A DNA stretch of 64,000 nucleotides, from the NCBI RefSeq assembly GCF_000244955.1, contig NZ_CM001439.1:2074628-2138627 (forward strand), given 5' to 3'. The notes beneath the pieces are model-generated. The model ran no database searches. It saw only the letters and a list, made by a program, of their open reading frames with translations, and was not told where the DNA came from. Numbering within the stretch: the first letter of the stretch is position 1; every line of letters starts with the position of its first letter. The DNA comes from Saccharomonospora marina XMU15. Lineage in GTDB: Bacteria > Actinomycetota > Actinomycetes > Mycobacteriales > Pseudonocardiaceae. The position numbers and the translations under genes are program-made. Below are positions 43,114 to 50,921 of the stretch, in pieces.

Positions 43114-43971
43114 GTGACGCTGCTGTGGTCCGGGCTCGGGCTCGGCGCGGTCTACGCACTGGTCGCCATCGGCTACAACATCGTCTACATCTCCTCGCAC
43201 AGCTTCAACTTCGCACACGCGCAGTTGTTGATGGTGGGCACCTTCGTCGCCTACACGGGCCTGGTCACGCTGCACCTACCGGTGCTCGTGGTCGCGCTCA
43301 TGGCGACGCTGACGGTGATGTTGCTGGCCGCGCTCGAAGAGCGGTTCGCGGTACGCCCGGTGAGCGACCACAAGACCCAACTGGTCACCACACTCGGCGT
43401 GGCCACGCTGCTCAACGGGGCGACGCAGCTCATCTGGGGCAGTGAACCGCTGACGGTGCCGTTCTTCGCCTCCGACGAACTGCTCGACGTCCTCGGCGGC
43501 CGGGTGTACCCGGTGGAACTCGCGCTGCTGGCCGTCGCGGTGCTGCTGGTGGTGCTGCTCGGCCTGCTCGGCAGGCGCACGCTGCTGGGGCTGGCTCTGC
43601 TGGGCATGTCCGAGGACCGCGAAGCCGCGACGTTGCGCGGCATCAACGTGCGGCGGCTGGCCTTCGCGGCGTTCGCCTTCTCCGGCGCGCTCGCGGGGGT
43701 GCTCGGGCTGTTCGTGGGACCGAAGACCTTCGCCGTGGCCACACTCGGTGTGGCGCTCGCGGTGAAGGGGTTCGTAGCCATGGCGATCGGAGGCTTCGGT
43801 TCGCTGCCGGGAGCTCTGGTCGGCGGGCTGAGCGTCGGTCTCATCGAGACCTTCGCCGCGTTGCGGCTCGGCAGCGAGTACAGCGGAATCACGGTGTTCG
43901 TGGTGCTGATCGTGATCCTGCTGGTGCGTCCCTCCGGGCTGTTCACCCGAACCCGAGAACGGGCGGTGTGA
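43114..43971 (+). CDS. ABC transporter permease (LivH type)
   Basis: 285 residues with about eight helices: LGAVYALVAIGYNIVY at the start, FNFAHAQLLMVGTFVAY, and the C-terminal GGFGSLPGALVGGLSVGLIE typical of LivH. The ATPase-contact segment is AATLRGINVRRL. GTG 43114 start. One half of the translocation pore. Confidence 0.92.
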   Translation: MTLLWSGLGLGAVYALVAIGYNIVYISSHSFNFAHAQLLMVGTFVAYTGLVTLHLPVLVVALMATLTVMLLAALEERFAVRPVSDHKTQLVTTLGVATLLNGATQLIWGSEPLTVPFFASDELLDVLGGRVYPVELALLAVAVLLVVLLGLLGRRTLLGLALLGMSEDREAATLRGINVRRLAFAAFAFSGALAGVLGLFVGPKTFAVATLGVALAVKGFVAMAIGGFGSLPGALVGGLSVGLIETFAALRLGSEYSGITVFVVLIVILLVRPSGLFTRTRERAV

Positions 43972-43972
43972 G

Positions 43973-45823
43973 ATGACAGCGATCTGGTGCCGCGTGCGCG
44001 CGCTTCCCGGATGGGTGTTTCCGCTGGCCGCCGGGGTGGTGCTGATCCTGCTGCCGCTGGCGGGACTGGACTTCGCCGCATCGCGGCAGGTGCAGCTCGT
44101 CTGCGTGCTCGCACTGCTGGTCAGCGGGCTGAACCTGAGCCTGGGCTACGCGGGGGAGTTGGCGCTGGGCCAGGCCGCCATGTTCGCGGCCGGCGCCTAC
44201 ACCGCGGGGCTGCTCTCCGTCTCCGGACACACCGACATCGTGCTGCAGTTGGTGGCCGGCGGCGTCGTCGCGCTCGCCGTCGGCGTTGTCACCGGCATTC
44301 CCGGGCTGCGCCTTGGCCACTGGTCACTGGCGTTGACCTCGTTCTTCCTGGTGTTGCTCGTGCCCGATGTGATCGCCGCGTTCGGCGAGGTCACCGGTGG
44401 CCGCAGCGGGCTCAGCGGGATCGCCGAGGCCACACTGCTGGGTGAGGTGCTGGAACCCGAGGCGCTCTACGTCGTGATCGCCGGTGTCACCGTGCTGTGG
44501 TTCGTCGTGCTGCGGAACCTGGTGACCTCACGGCACGGGCTGGCGTTTCGGGTGCTGAAGCAGAGCCCGGTGCTCGCCTCGTCGATGGGCATCTCGGTGT
44601 TTCGGATGAAGCTGCTCGCCTACGCGCTCGGTGCGCTACCGGCGGGCCTGGCGGGCGTGCTGTTCACCAACCTCGACCTTTACATCTCACCGGAGGCGTT
44701 CGGATTCACACTGGCCACCTCGGTGCTGGCAGCCTCCATCCTCGGCGGATCGACCAGCGTCTACGGGGCTTTCGTCGGTGCGGCCATCATGCAACTGGGA
44801 CCCAACCAGTCCACCGAGTTCCAGCAGTACGCGTTACTGGTCTACGGAGCTTTCCTCGTCGTGGGCGGTGTGTTGCTCAGCGGCGGCCTCGCCAGGCTGT
44901 ACTGGTTGCTCATCGCGCGACTCGACCGAGCGGCGGGGCTGTCGTCGGCGCGAGCGCCGAAGCCGTCGGGCGGGCAGGCCGGGGACTCCGAGGACTCCGA
45001 GGACTCCGAGGACTCCGAGGTGCCCGCGCTGCCGGGTCGGCCGCTGGAAGTGGCAGGGGTTCGTAAGGCCTTCGGCGGCAACCAGGCACTGGCCGGGGTG
45101 TCCCTCACGGCGAGCCCCGGCAAGGTGACCGCACTGATCGGGCCGAACGGGTCGGGCAAGACCACGCTGCTGAACATGGTCAGCGGCTTCTACCGCGCCG
45201 ACTCCGGACACATCCGCATCGGCGAGCGCCAGGTGCAGCGGCTGACACCGCATCGCGTCGCCAGGGAAGGTGTGGCGCGCACCTTTCAGACGCCGAACAT
45301 CCCCGAGGGGCTCTCGGTGCTCGAAGTGGTGATCTCCGGCCGCTACGCGGGGCAGCGAGCCTCGATGCTTTCGGCGGTCCTTCGCCTGCCGCGGTTTCGC
45401 AGGGTCAGGACCGCTGACGTGGCCGAGGCCGAGCAGGCACTGAGCCTGGTCGGGATGGGGCAGCTGCGTGACACCGAGGCGGTGTCACTGCCGCTGGGCA
45501 TGCGACGGCTGCTCGAAGTGGCGAAGGTACTCGTCAGCAGACCCGGGGTGGTCCTGCTGGACGAGGTCGCCTCCGGGCTCGACGAGGACGAGGTGTGTCG
45601 CCTCGCCGAACTGATCCGCCGGATCTCCGACGCGGGGGCGGCCGTGGTGCTCGTGGAGCACAACTTCCGCCTCGTCCTCGATCTCGCCGACGAGGTGGTG
45701 GTGCTCGCGCAGGGCGAGGTGATCGCTTCGGGTCCGCCGGAGGTCATCGAGAACGACGAGCGGGTGCTGAGCGAGTACCTCGGGGTCACAGTGGCCGAAG
45801 CCGGTGAGGGGCAGCGAGGATGA
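43973..45823 (+). CDS. Fused ABC permease-ATPase (LivM-LivG)
   Basis: 616 residues. Residues ~10-325 form a LivM-type permease (LNLSLGYAGELALGQAAMF, FRVLKQSPVLASSMGISVFRMKL); residues ~355-605 form a LivG-type ATPase (Walker A GPNGSGKTT, AREGVARTFQTPNIPEGLSV, Walker B VVLLDEVASGLDED). The ABC signature is degenerate (LPLGMRRLLE instead of LSGGQ). The linker contains four exact copies of a 9-bp repeat encoding Asp-Ser-Glu. LivF follows with a 4-bp overlap. Confidence 0.9.
   Translation: MTAIWCRVRALPGWVFPLAAGVVLILLPLAGLDFAASRQVQLVCVLALLVSGLNLSLGYAGELALGQAAMFAAGAYTAGLLSVSGHTDIVLQLVAGGVVALAVGVVTGIPGLRLGHWSLALTSFFLVLLVPDVIAAFGEVTGGRSGLSGIAEATLLGEVLEPEALYVVIAGVTVLWFVVLRNLVTSRHGLAFRVLKQSPVLASSMGISVFRMKLLAYALGALPAGLAGVLFTNLDLYISPEAFGFTLATSVLAASILGGSTSVYGAFVGAAIMQLGPNQSTEFQQYALLVYGAFLVVGGVLLSGGLARLYWLLIARLDRAAGLSSARAPKPSGGQAGDSEDSEDSEDSEVPALPGRPLEVAGVRKAFGGNQALAGVSLTASPGKVTALIGPNGSGKTTLLNMVSGFYRADSGHIRIGERQVQRLTPHRVAREGVARTFQTPNIPEGLSVLEVVISGRYAGQRASMLSAVLRLPRFRRVRTADVAEAEQALSLVGMGQLRDTEAVSLPLGMRRLLEVAKVLVSRPGVVLLDEVASGLDEDEVCRLAELIRRISDAGAAVVLVEHNFRLVLDLADEVVVLAQGEVIASGPPEVIENDERVLSEYLGVTVAEAGEGQRG
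44984..45019 (+). repeat. Four exact 9-bp tandem repeats (gactccgag) in the LivM-LivG linker
   Basis: Units at 44984, 44993, 45002 and 45011 encode DSE four times. The copy number stays in frame, giving a flexible acidic linker between permease and ATPase. Confidence 0.9.
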
Positions 45824-46569
45824 GCGGTGAGCAGCGACCGGTCCTGCGAGTGCGTGGGCTTTCCACCGGGTACGGCGACATGCGGGTGGTCTGGAACGTC
45901 GACCTCGACGTGTGGCCGGGCAAGGTGACCGCGCTGCTCGGCCGCAACGGCGCGGGCAAGACCAGCACTTTGCGCGCCGTGTCAGGACTGAACAAGGCCT
46001 CCTCGGGGACCGTGGAACTGGACGGTGTGGACGTCTCGACGCTGCCGCCGCACCAGCGGGTGCGCAGGGGAATGGCCTACGTGCAGGAAGGCAAACGAGT
46101 CTTCCACCGGCAGACCGTCGAGCAGAACCTGCTGCTCGGCGGGTACGGCAGGGGCGTGAAGCGGCGCACGCTGAAGGAGTCGGTCGAGCGGATCTACGAG
46201 CTGTTTCCGGTGTTGGGCCAGCGCCGCACGGTGTCGGCGGGCGCGATGTCGGGCGGTCAGCAGCAGATGCTGGCGATCGGGCAGGCGCTGATGGCCGATC
46301 CCACGTTGCTGTTGCTCGACGAACCCTCCGGCGGCCTGGCTCCCGCCATCGTCAACGAGGTGATGGACACCGTCCGGGTTCTCACCGAGAGCGGGCTCGG
46401 CGTGTTACTGGTCGAGCAGGCCGTCGAGGCCGCGGTGGGCGTCGCCGATCATGTCAGCGTGCTCGACGTCGGGCGGGTGGTGCTGGCCACCGACGCGGGC
46501 AGGGCCGACGACGTGGAACTGGTCCGGCAGGCGTACTTCGGGCGCGCGGGCGGCAAGACGGCTTCGTGA
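45820..46569 (+). CDS. ABC transporter ATP-binding protein (LivF type)
   Basis: 249 residues: Walker A GRNGAGKTS, YVQEGKRVFHRQTVEQNL (LivF-type), signature MSGGQQQ, Walker B LLLLDEPSGGLAP, and LLVEQAVEAA. It pairs with the LivG half of the preceding fusion. ATG overlaps that gene's stop. Convergent with the following TetR gene, only 4 bp apart. Confidence 0.93.
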   Translation: MSGEQRPVLRVRGLSTGYGDMRVVWNVDLDVWPGKVTALLGRNGAGKTSTLRAVSGLNKASSGTVELDGVDVSTLPPHQRVRRGMAYVQEGKRVFHRQTVEQNLLLGGYGRGVKRRTLKESVERIYELFPVLGQRRTVSAGAMSGGQQQMLAIGQALMADPTLLLLDEPSGGLAPAIVNEVMDTVRVLTESGLGVLLVEQAVEAAVGVADHVSVLDVGRVVLATDAGRADDVELVRQAYFGRAGGKTAS

Positions 46570-46573
46570 TCGG

Positions 46574-47203
46574 CTACCGCCTGTCCGGAAGCAGGCGCGC
46601 AACCGCCTCGCCGAGGATGTCGGTAACCTCCTCGGCGTCGCGGCCCGCGGCGACGCCGACGATCGCGCCGAGGAACATCGTGCTCAGTATCCGTGCCGCG
46701 GAGTCGATCTCGGCGTCGTCGTACCCACCGCTGCCGCCCGCCCGCAGTGCGGCCCCGATCCACGCGGCACGTTCAGGCCCGAAGCCGATCGCCTCGTCCG
46801 ACCCGGCCACGGCGGGGTAGCCGCCTACGTAGGCTCGGAACAGGGCCTGGTAGAGCAGTGGCTTCTGGGCCGCCTGGCGCATGATGCGCGCGAACACCTC
46901 CATCAGCCGCCCCGCGGGATCGGCGCTGGAAGGCTGCCGGGCCCGCACGTTCTCGGTGACACGGTCGCCGAGCGCGAGCAGCGCCTCGATCAGCAACTGG
47001 TCCTTGGAGCTGACGTGCTGGTAGGCAGTGGCGGGTGACACTCCGGCGCGGGCCGCGACCTCCCGAACCCCCGCGCCCTCGTAGCCACTTTCGGTGGCGA
47101 CCTCGATCGCCGCGTCGATGAGCTTGTCCCGCGTGGCCGCCTGGTTGCTGGAAAGCACCCTGCGTACCACCCGGGTGCCGCCCGCGGAACTGTGCTTCGA
47201 CAT
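46574..47203 (-). CDS. TetR family transcriptional regulator
   Basis: 209 residues. HTH: AAIEVATESGYEGAGVREVAARAG and SPATAYQHVSSKDQLLIEALLALG. The C-terminal ligand domain with LLYQALFRAYVGG and a long final helix recalls KstR. Start ATG 47203 (GTG 47209 also possible). It is divergent from the igr-like operon, with two YAGAC-N4-GTCTR operators between, so it should autoregulate and repress that operon in response to a side-chain CoA intermediate (inference). Confidence 0.9.
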   Translation of the reverse strand: MSKHSSAGGTRVVRRVLSSNQAATRDKLIDAAIEVATESGYEGAGVREVAARAGVSPATAYQHVSSKDQLLIEALLALGDRVTENVRARQPSSADPAGRLMEVFARIMRQAAQKPLLYQALFRAYVGGYPAVAGSDEAIGFGPERAAWIGAALRAGGSGGYDDAEIDSAARILSTMFLGAIVGVAAGRDAEEVTDILGEAVARLLPDRR

Positions 47204-47229
47204 GGCCACACCCTATTCGACCACGAGCC

Positions 47230-47266
47230 TAGACAAGTGTCTATGCCAGTGACAGACTCCTGTCTG
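47230..47266. promoter_or_regulatory. Twin TetR-type operators upstream of the igr-like operon
   Basis: TAGACAAGTGTCTA at 47230-47243 and CAGACTCCTGTCTG at 47253-47266 are both perfect 5-bp-arm palindromes with 4-nt spacers, 23 bp centre to centre (about two helical turns). They lie between the tetR and acyl-CoA dehydrogenase genes. Confidence 0.7.
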
Positions 47267-47297
47267 AATTCGTTCACTCACGAACGGCGGAGAGCAC

Positions 47298-48464
47298 ATG
47301 CAACTGCGCGAGACACAGGCGCAACGCCGGCTGCGCGCCGAACTCAGGTCCTACTTCGCGGGGCTGTTTCCCGAAGAAGTGCGCCGCCGCGCGGGCGAGG
47401 AAGGTGTCGGCGGCCAGTACTTCAGGGACGTGGTGGCCAGGCTGGGCGCCGACGGTTGGCTCGGCATCGGCTGGCCGGTCGAGTACGGCGGCCAGGGACG
47501 GTCGATGGAGGATCAGTTCATCTTCTTCGACGAGGTCCAGCGCGCCGGGCTGCCGTTCCCGTTCGTCACCGTGAACACGGTCGGGCCCACGCTGATGGCG
47601 CAGGGCTCACCGGAGCAGAAGCGGCGGTTTCTGCCCGGAATTCTCGCGGGCGAGATCGTGTTCGCGATCGGATACACCGAACCGGCCGCGGGCACCGACC
47701 TCGCGTCACTGACCACGAGGGCGGTGCGTGACGGGGACGACTGGGTGGTGGACGGAAGCAAGATCTTCACAAGTGGTGCCAACACGGCCGACTACATCTG
47801 GCTGGCCTGCCGCACCGATCCGGAAGCGCCGAAGCACAGGGGCATCTCGATCCTCATCGTCGACACCAAGGATCCAGGCTTCTCCTGGAGTCCTATCAGG
47901 ACGGTCGGTGGCATGACGGTCACCGCCACCTACTACAGCGGGGTTCGCGTCTCGCACGGTGACCTGGTCGGTGAGGTCAACGGTGGCTGGAAGCTGATGA
48001 CAACGCAGCTCAACCACGAGCGGGTGGGACTCGCCGCGTTGGGCGGGCGGATGACCGCACTGTGGGAGCGGGTGCTCGCCTGGGCGAAGGACAACGGCGC
48101 GATCGATACCCCGTGGGTGCGGCAGGACCTGGCGAGGGCGCACGCGCGGCTGGAGGCGATGCAGCTGATGAACTGGAAGATGGTCCGGTCGGCGGGGGAA
48201 GGAACCCTCTCCGGCGCGGAAGCGGGCGGTACGAAGGTCTACGGCACCGAGACGCACGTCGAGGTGCAGCGGCTGCTGCTCGGGGTGCTCGGCGCCGCGG
48301 GCCGGATCCGGCCGGAATCCCCTGGAGCCGTGCTGTCCGGGCAGGTGGAGCAGCTCTCCCGGCAGGGCATCGTGAACACCTTCGGCGGCGGGGTGAACGA
48401 GGTGCTCCGCGACATGGTGGCCACACAGGGGCTCGGACTGCCTCGACTGGGGCGTGGCGCATGA
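47298..48464 (+). CDS. chsE2: Steroid side-chain acyl-CoA dehydrogenase, alpha subunit (FadE29/ChsE2-like)
   Basis: 388 residues, matching FadE29 (387). ACAD segments AIGYTEPAAGTDLASL and DGSKIFTSG, catalytic Glu in LNHERVGLA, and tail FGGGVNEVLRDMVATQGLGLPR. In Mycobacterium, ChsE1-ChsE2 oxidise the C3 side-chain steroid CoA ester. The non-catalytic partner here is the ACAD at 49.4-50.5 kb. ATG 47298 is preceded by GGCGGAGAG. Overlaps chsH2 by 4 bp. Confidence 0.85.
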   Translation: MQLRETQAQRRLRAELRSYFAGLFPEEVRRRAGEEGVGGQYFRDVVARLGADGWLGIGWPVEYGGQGRSMEDQFIFFDEVQRAGLPFPFVTVNTVGPTLMAQGSPEQKRRFLPGILAGEIVFAIGYTEPAAGTDLASLTTRAVRDGDDWVVDGSKIFTSGANTADYIWLACRTDPEAPKHRGISILIVDTKDPGFSWSPIRTVGGMTVTATYYSGVRVSHGDLVGEVNGGWKLMTTQLNHERVGLAALGGRMTALWERVLAWAKDNGAIDTPWVRQDLARAHARLEAMQLMNWKMVRSAGEGTLSGAEAGGTKVYGTETHVEVQRLLLGVLGAAGRIRPESPGAVLSGQVEQLSRQGIVNTFGGGVNEVLRDMVATQGLGLPRLGRGA

Positions 48465-49423
48465 GCGAGACACTCGAGCAGCGGCTGCAGTCGTTCGTCG
48501 GCCGCGAACTGCGCCCGACGCAGCGCGCGCAGGACGAGGTCAACCTGCCCATGATCCGGCACTGGGTCGAGGCCATGGGCGATGCCAACCCGATCTACCT
48601 CGACTCCCACACCGCCCGTGCCACCGGCCGCCCGGACGTGGTCGCGCCCGCGGCGATGATGCAGGCCTGGACCATGCGCGGATTCGCGGCCACCCAGGCG
48701 CCGAGTGGCGGAACGGATGCACAGGCGGAGTTGTTCGCGTTGCTCGACGAGGCGGGCTTCACCTCCGTGGTGGCCACCGACTCGGAGTTCGAGTTCTTCC
48801 GCGAGCTGATCCCCGGTGACCGCGTGAGCGTGTCGGAGACGTTGGAGTCGGTGTCGCCGCAGAAGCGGACGGCGTTGGGCACCGGTCACTTCCTCACCAG
48901 CCTGCGCACCTACACCGACGAGGCCGGCGCGGTCGTGGCCACACAACGGTGGCGGTTGCTGCGGTTCCGCCCCGCGGACGAGCCCGAGCGCGACGAACCC
49001 GCGGCGCCCCGGCCACGCCCCGCGCTCAACCAGGACAACGCGTTCTGGTTCGACGCCTGCCGCGAGCACCGGCTGCTGATCCAGCGCTGCACCTGCTGCG
49101 AGTTGTTGCGCCACCCGCCGGGGCCGTGCTGCCCGGAGTGCGGCTCGTTCGACTGGGACACCGTGCAGGCGAATGGACAGGCCACCGTCTACAGCTATGT
49201 GGTGGCACACCATCCAAAGCATCCCGCGTTCGAGTACCCACTCATCGTCGCGGTCGTCGAACTGGCGGAGGGAACCCGGCTGATCACCAACCTGGTCGGC
49301 ATCGCACCCGAGGAGGTCGAGATCGGTATTCCGGTGCGGCTCGAATGGCTCGACGCGGACGACGAACTGACACTTCCGGTGTTCCGGCCCGTGGCGCCGG
49401 GCTCGGCGCACGAGGAGGGCTGA
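48461..49423 (+). CDS. chsH2: ChsH2-like MaoC-DUF35 fusion, hydratase/aldolase partner
   Basis: 320 residues. Hot-dog domain (about 1-170) with GDANPIYLDSHTA, lacking the catalytic His, then a DUF35 domain (about 185-310) with an intact zinc ribbon of two cysteine pairs (RCTCC ... CCPEC) and OB-fold TVYSYVVAHHP. ChsH2 pairs with ChsH1 to hydrate the enoyl-CoA, and its DUF35 part binds the Ltp2 aldolase. The gene overlaps both neighbours by a few bases. Confidence 0.88.
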   Translation: MSETLEQRLQSFVGRELRPTQRAQDEVNLPMIRHWVEAMGDANPIYLDSHTARATGRPDVVAPAAMMQAWTMRGFAATQAPSGGTDAQAELFALLDEAGFTSVVATDSEFEFFRELIPGDRVSVSETLESVSPQKRTALGTGHFLTSLRTYTDEAGAVVATQRWRLLRFRPADEPERDEPAAPRPRPALNQDNAFWFDACREHRLLIQRCTCCELLRHPPGPCCPECGSFDWDTVQANGQATVYSYVVAHHPKHPAFEYPLIVAVVELAEGTRLITNLVGIAPEEVEIGIPVRLEWLDADDELTLPVFRPVAPGSAHEEG

Positions 49424-50511
49424 TGGACTTCACGCTGGGCGAGGAACTCACGGCGGTACGGGATCTCGCATCGGAGATCTTCGCCGACACCGCTACGACG
49501 GAACGGGTTCGTGCCGTCGAGAGCACCGGAATCGACGAGAAGCTGTGGCACTCACTCGCCGAAGCGGGCCTGCTCGGCATCGCGCTGCCGGAGGACCACG
49601 GCGGCGCGGGACTCGGTATGGGCGGGCTCTGCGTTGTGCTTCAGGAGCAGGGAAAGCGGGTGGCCCCCGTTCCGCTGTGGCCCTCCGCCGTGGCCGCGCT
49701 GGTGCTCGCCACGCACGGAAGCGAGCAGCAGTCGCTGCTGTCCTGCCTCGCCGACGGTTCGGCGAGGCTCACACTCGCGCTGGAGGAGTTCGGCGCCGCC
49801 GACCCGGCGAGCCCGGAGTGCGTCGCCGAGCGCGCGGGCGGCGGGTGGTTGCTTACCGGGACCAAGGCGTCGGTTCCCGTGCCGGAAGGGACGCGCGCGG
49901 TCCTCGTGTCCGCCACCGGAGACGAGGGCCCCGCACTGTTCGTCGTCGACCCCAGCGCCACCGGGCTGACCTGGCAGGCGGCGGACACCACCAGCCACCA
50001 GCCGTGCGGCCACCTGCGGCTGGACGGTACACCCGCGGAGGCGGTCGGGGGACCCGCCGCCCTGCGCGACGCGCTGCATCGCGCCTACGTGGCGCTCGCC
50101 GCCGTGCAACTCGGCGTCGCGGAAGGCGCGTTACGGCACGCCGCGAGCTATCTCAGCGAACGCAAGCAGTTCGGCAGGCCACTGGCGACCTTCCAGGCCG
50201 TGGCTCACCAACTCGCCGACTGCTACATCGACATCGAAGCCATGAGCGTCACCATGTGGAACGCCGTGACCCATCTCGATGCCGGCGAACCCGCCGAACG
50301 CGTCGCCCTGGTCGCCAAGTGGTGGGCCACGGACGCGGGCCAGCGGGTGGTCCACCGGGTGCAGCACCTGCACGGTGGCATCGGCGTCGACATCGACTAC
50401 CCGGTGCACCGCCACTACCTCTGGGGCAAGCAGATCGCCGGAACACTTGGCGGCCCGAGCGCCGACATCGACCGGCTCGGCTCCGTGCTCGCGGAGGTGG
50501 CCACGGCATGA
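49423..50511 (+). CDS. chsE1: Steroid side-chain acyl-CoA dehydrogenase, beta subunit (FadE28/ChsE1-like)
   Basis: 362-residue ACAD with SERKQFGRPLATFQAVAHQLADC and VQHLHGGIGVDIDYPVHRHYLW but no catalytic Glu at the IVD-type position, as in FadE28. It should form an alpha2-beta2 enzyme with the ChsE2-like product. ATG lies in a TGATG overlap with chsH2; the end overlaps chsH1 by 4 bp. In M. tuberculosis the two ACAD genes are adjacent, whereas here chsH2 lies between them. Confidence 0.85.
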   Translation: MDFTLGEELTAVRDLASEIFADTATTERVRAVESTGIDEKLWHSLAEAGLLGIALPEDHGGAGLGMGGLCVVLQEQGKRVAPVPLWPSAVAALVLATHGSEQQSLLSCLADGSARLTLALEEFGAADPASPECVAERAGGGWLLTGTKASVPVPEGTRAVLVSATGDEGPALFVVDPSATGLTWQAADTTSHQPCGHLRLDGTPAEAVGGPAALRDALHRAYVALAAVQLGVAEGALRHAASYLSERKQFGRPLATFQAVAHQLADCYIDIEAMSVTMWNAVTHLDAGEPAERVALVAKWWATDAGQRVVHRVQHLHGGIGVDIDYPVHRHYLWGKQIAGTLGGPSADIDRLGSVLAEVATA

Positions 50512-50921
50512 CGAGCTACTCCGACATCGCTGTGGGTGACTCCCTTCCGGCACTCGCGATCCCCCTCACTCGAACCCTGATCGTGGCGACCGCTATAGCC
50601 AGCAGGGACTACCAGGACGTGCACCACGACCCCGAACTGGCGCGGGAGCGCGGGTCCAAGGACATCTTCATGAACATCCTCACCACCAACGGCTTGGTCA
50701 GCCGATTCGTCACCGACTGGGCAGGCCCCGAAGCGACCGTACGTGCCATCAAGATTCGCCTCGGCGCACCCAACTATCCCGGGGACACCATGACGCTCAC
50801 CGGTGAGGTGACCGGCAAGGACGCAGGCTCGGTCGATATCGCGGTGCGCGGCGAGAACGGTCTCGGCACCCACGTGAAAGGCACGGTTTCCGTGCTCTTC
50901 ACCAGGGAGGTGACAGCGTGA
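50508..50921 (+). CDS. chsH1: ChsH1-like MaoC enoyl-CoA hydratase subunit
   Basis: 137 residues, single hot-dog domain with the catalytic loop ASRDYQDVHHDPELARERGS (Asp and His present). As in Mycobacterium, the ChsH1-ChsH2 heteromer hydrates the 17(20)-enoyl steroid CoA ester. Overlaps its neighbours by 4 bp on each side, so strictly coupled. Confidence 0.88.
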   Translation: MTSYSDIAVGDSLPALAIPLTRTLIVATAIASRDYQDVHHDPELARERGSKDIFMNILTTNGLVSRFVTDWAGPEATVRAIKIRLGAPNYPGDTMTLTGEVTGKDAGSVDIAVRGENGLGTHVKGTVSVLFTREVTA

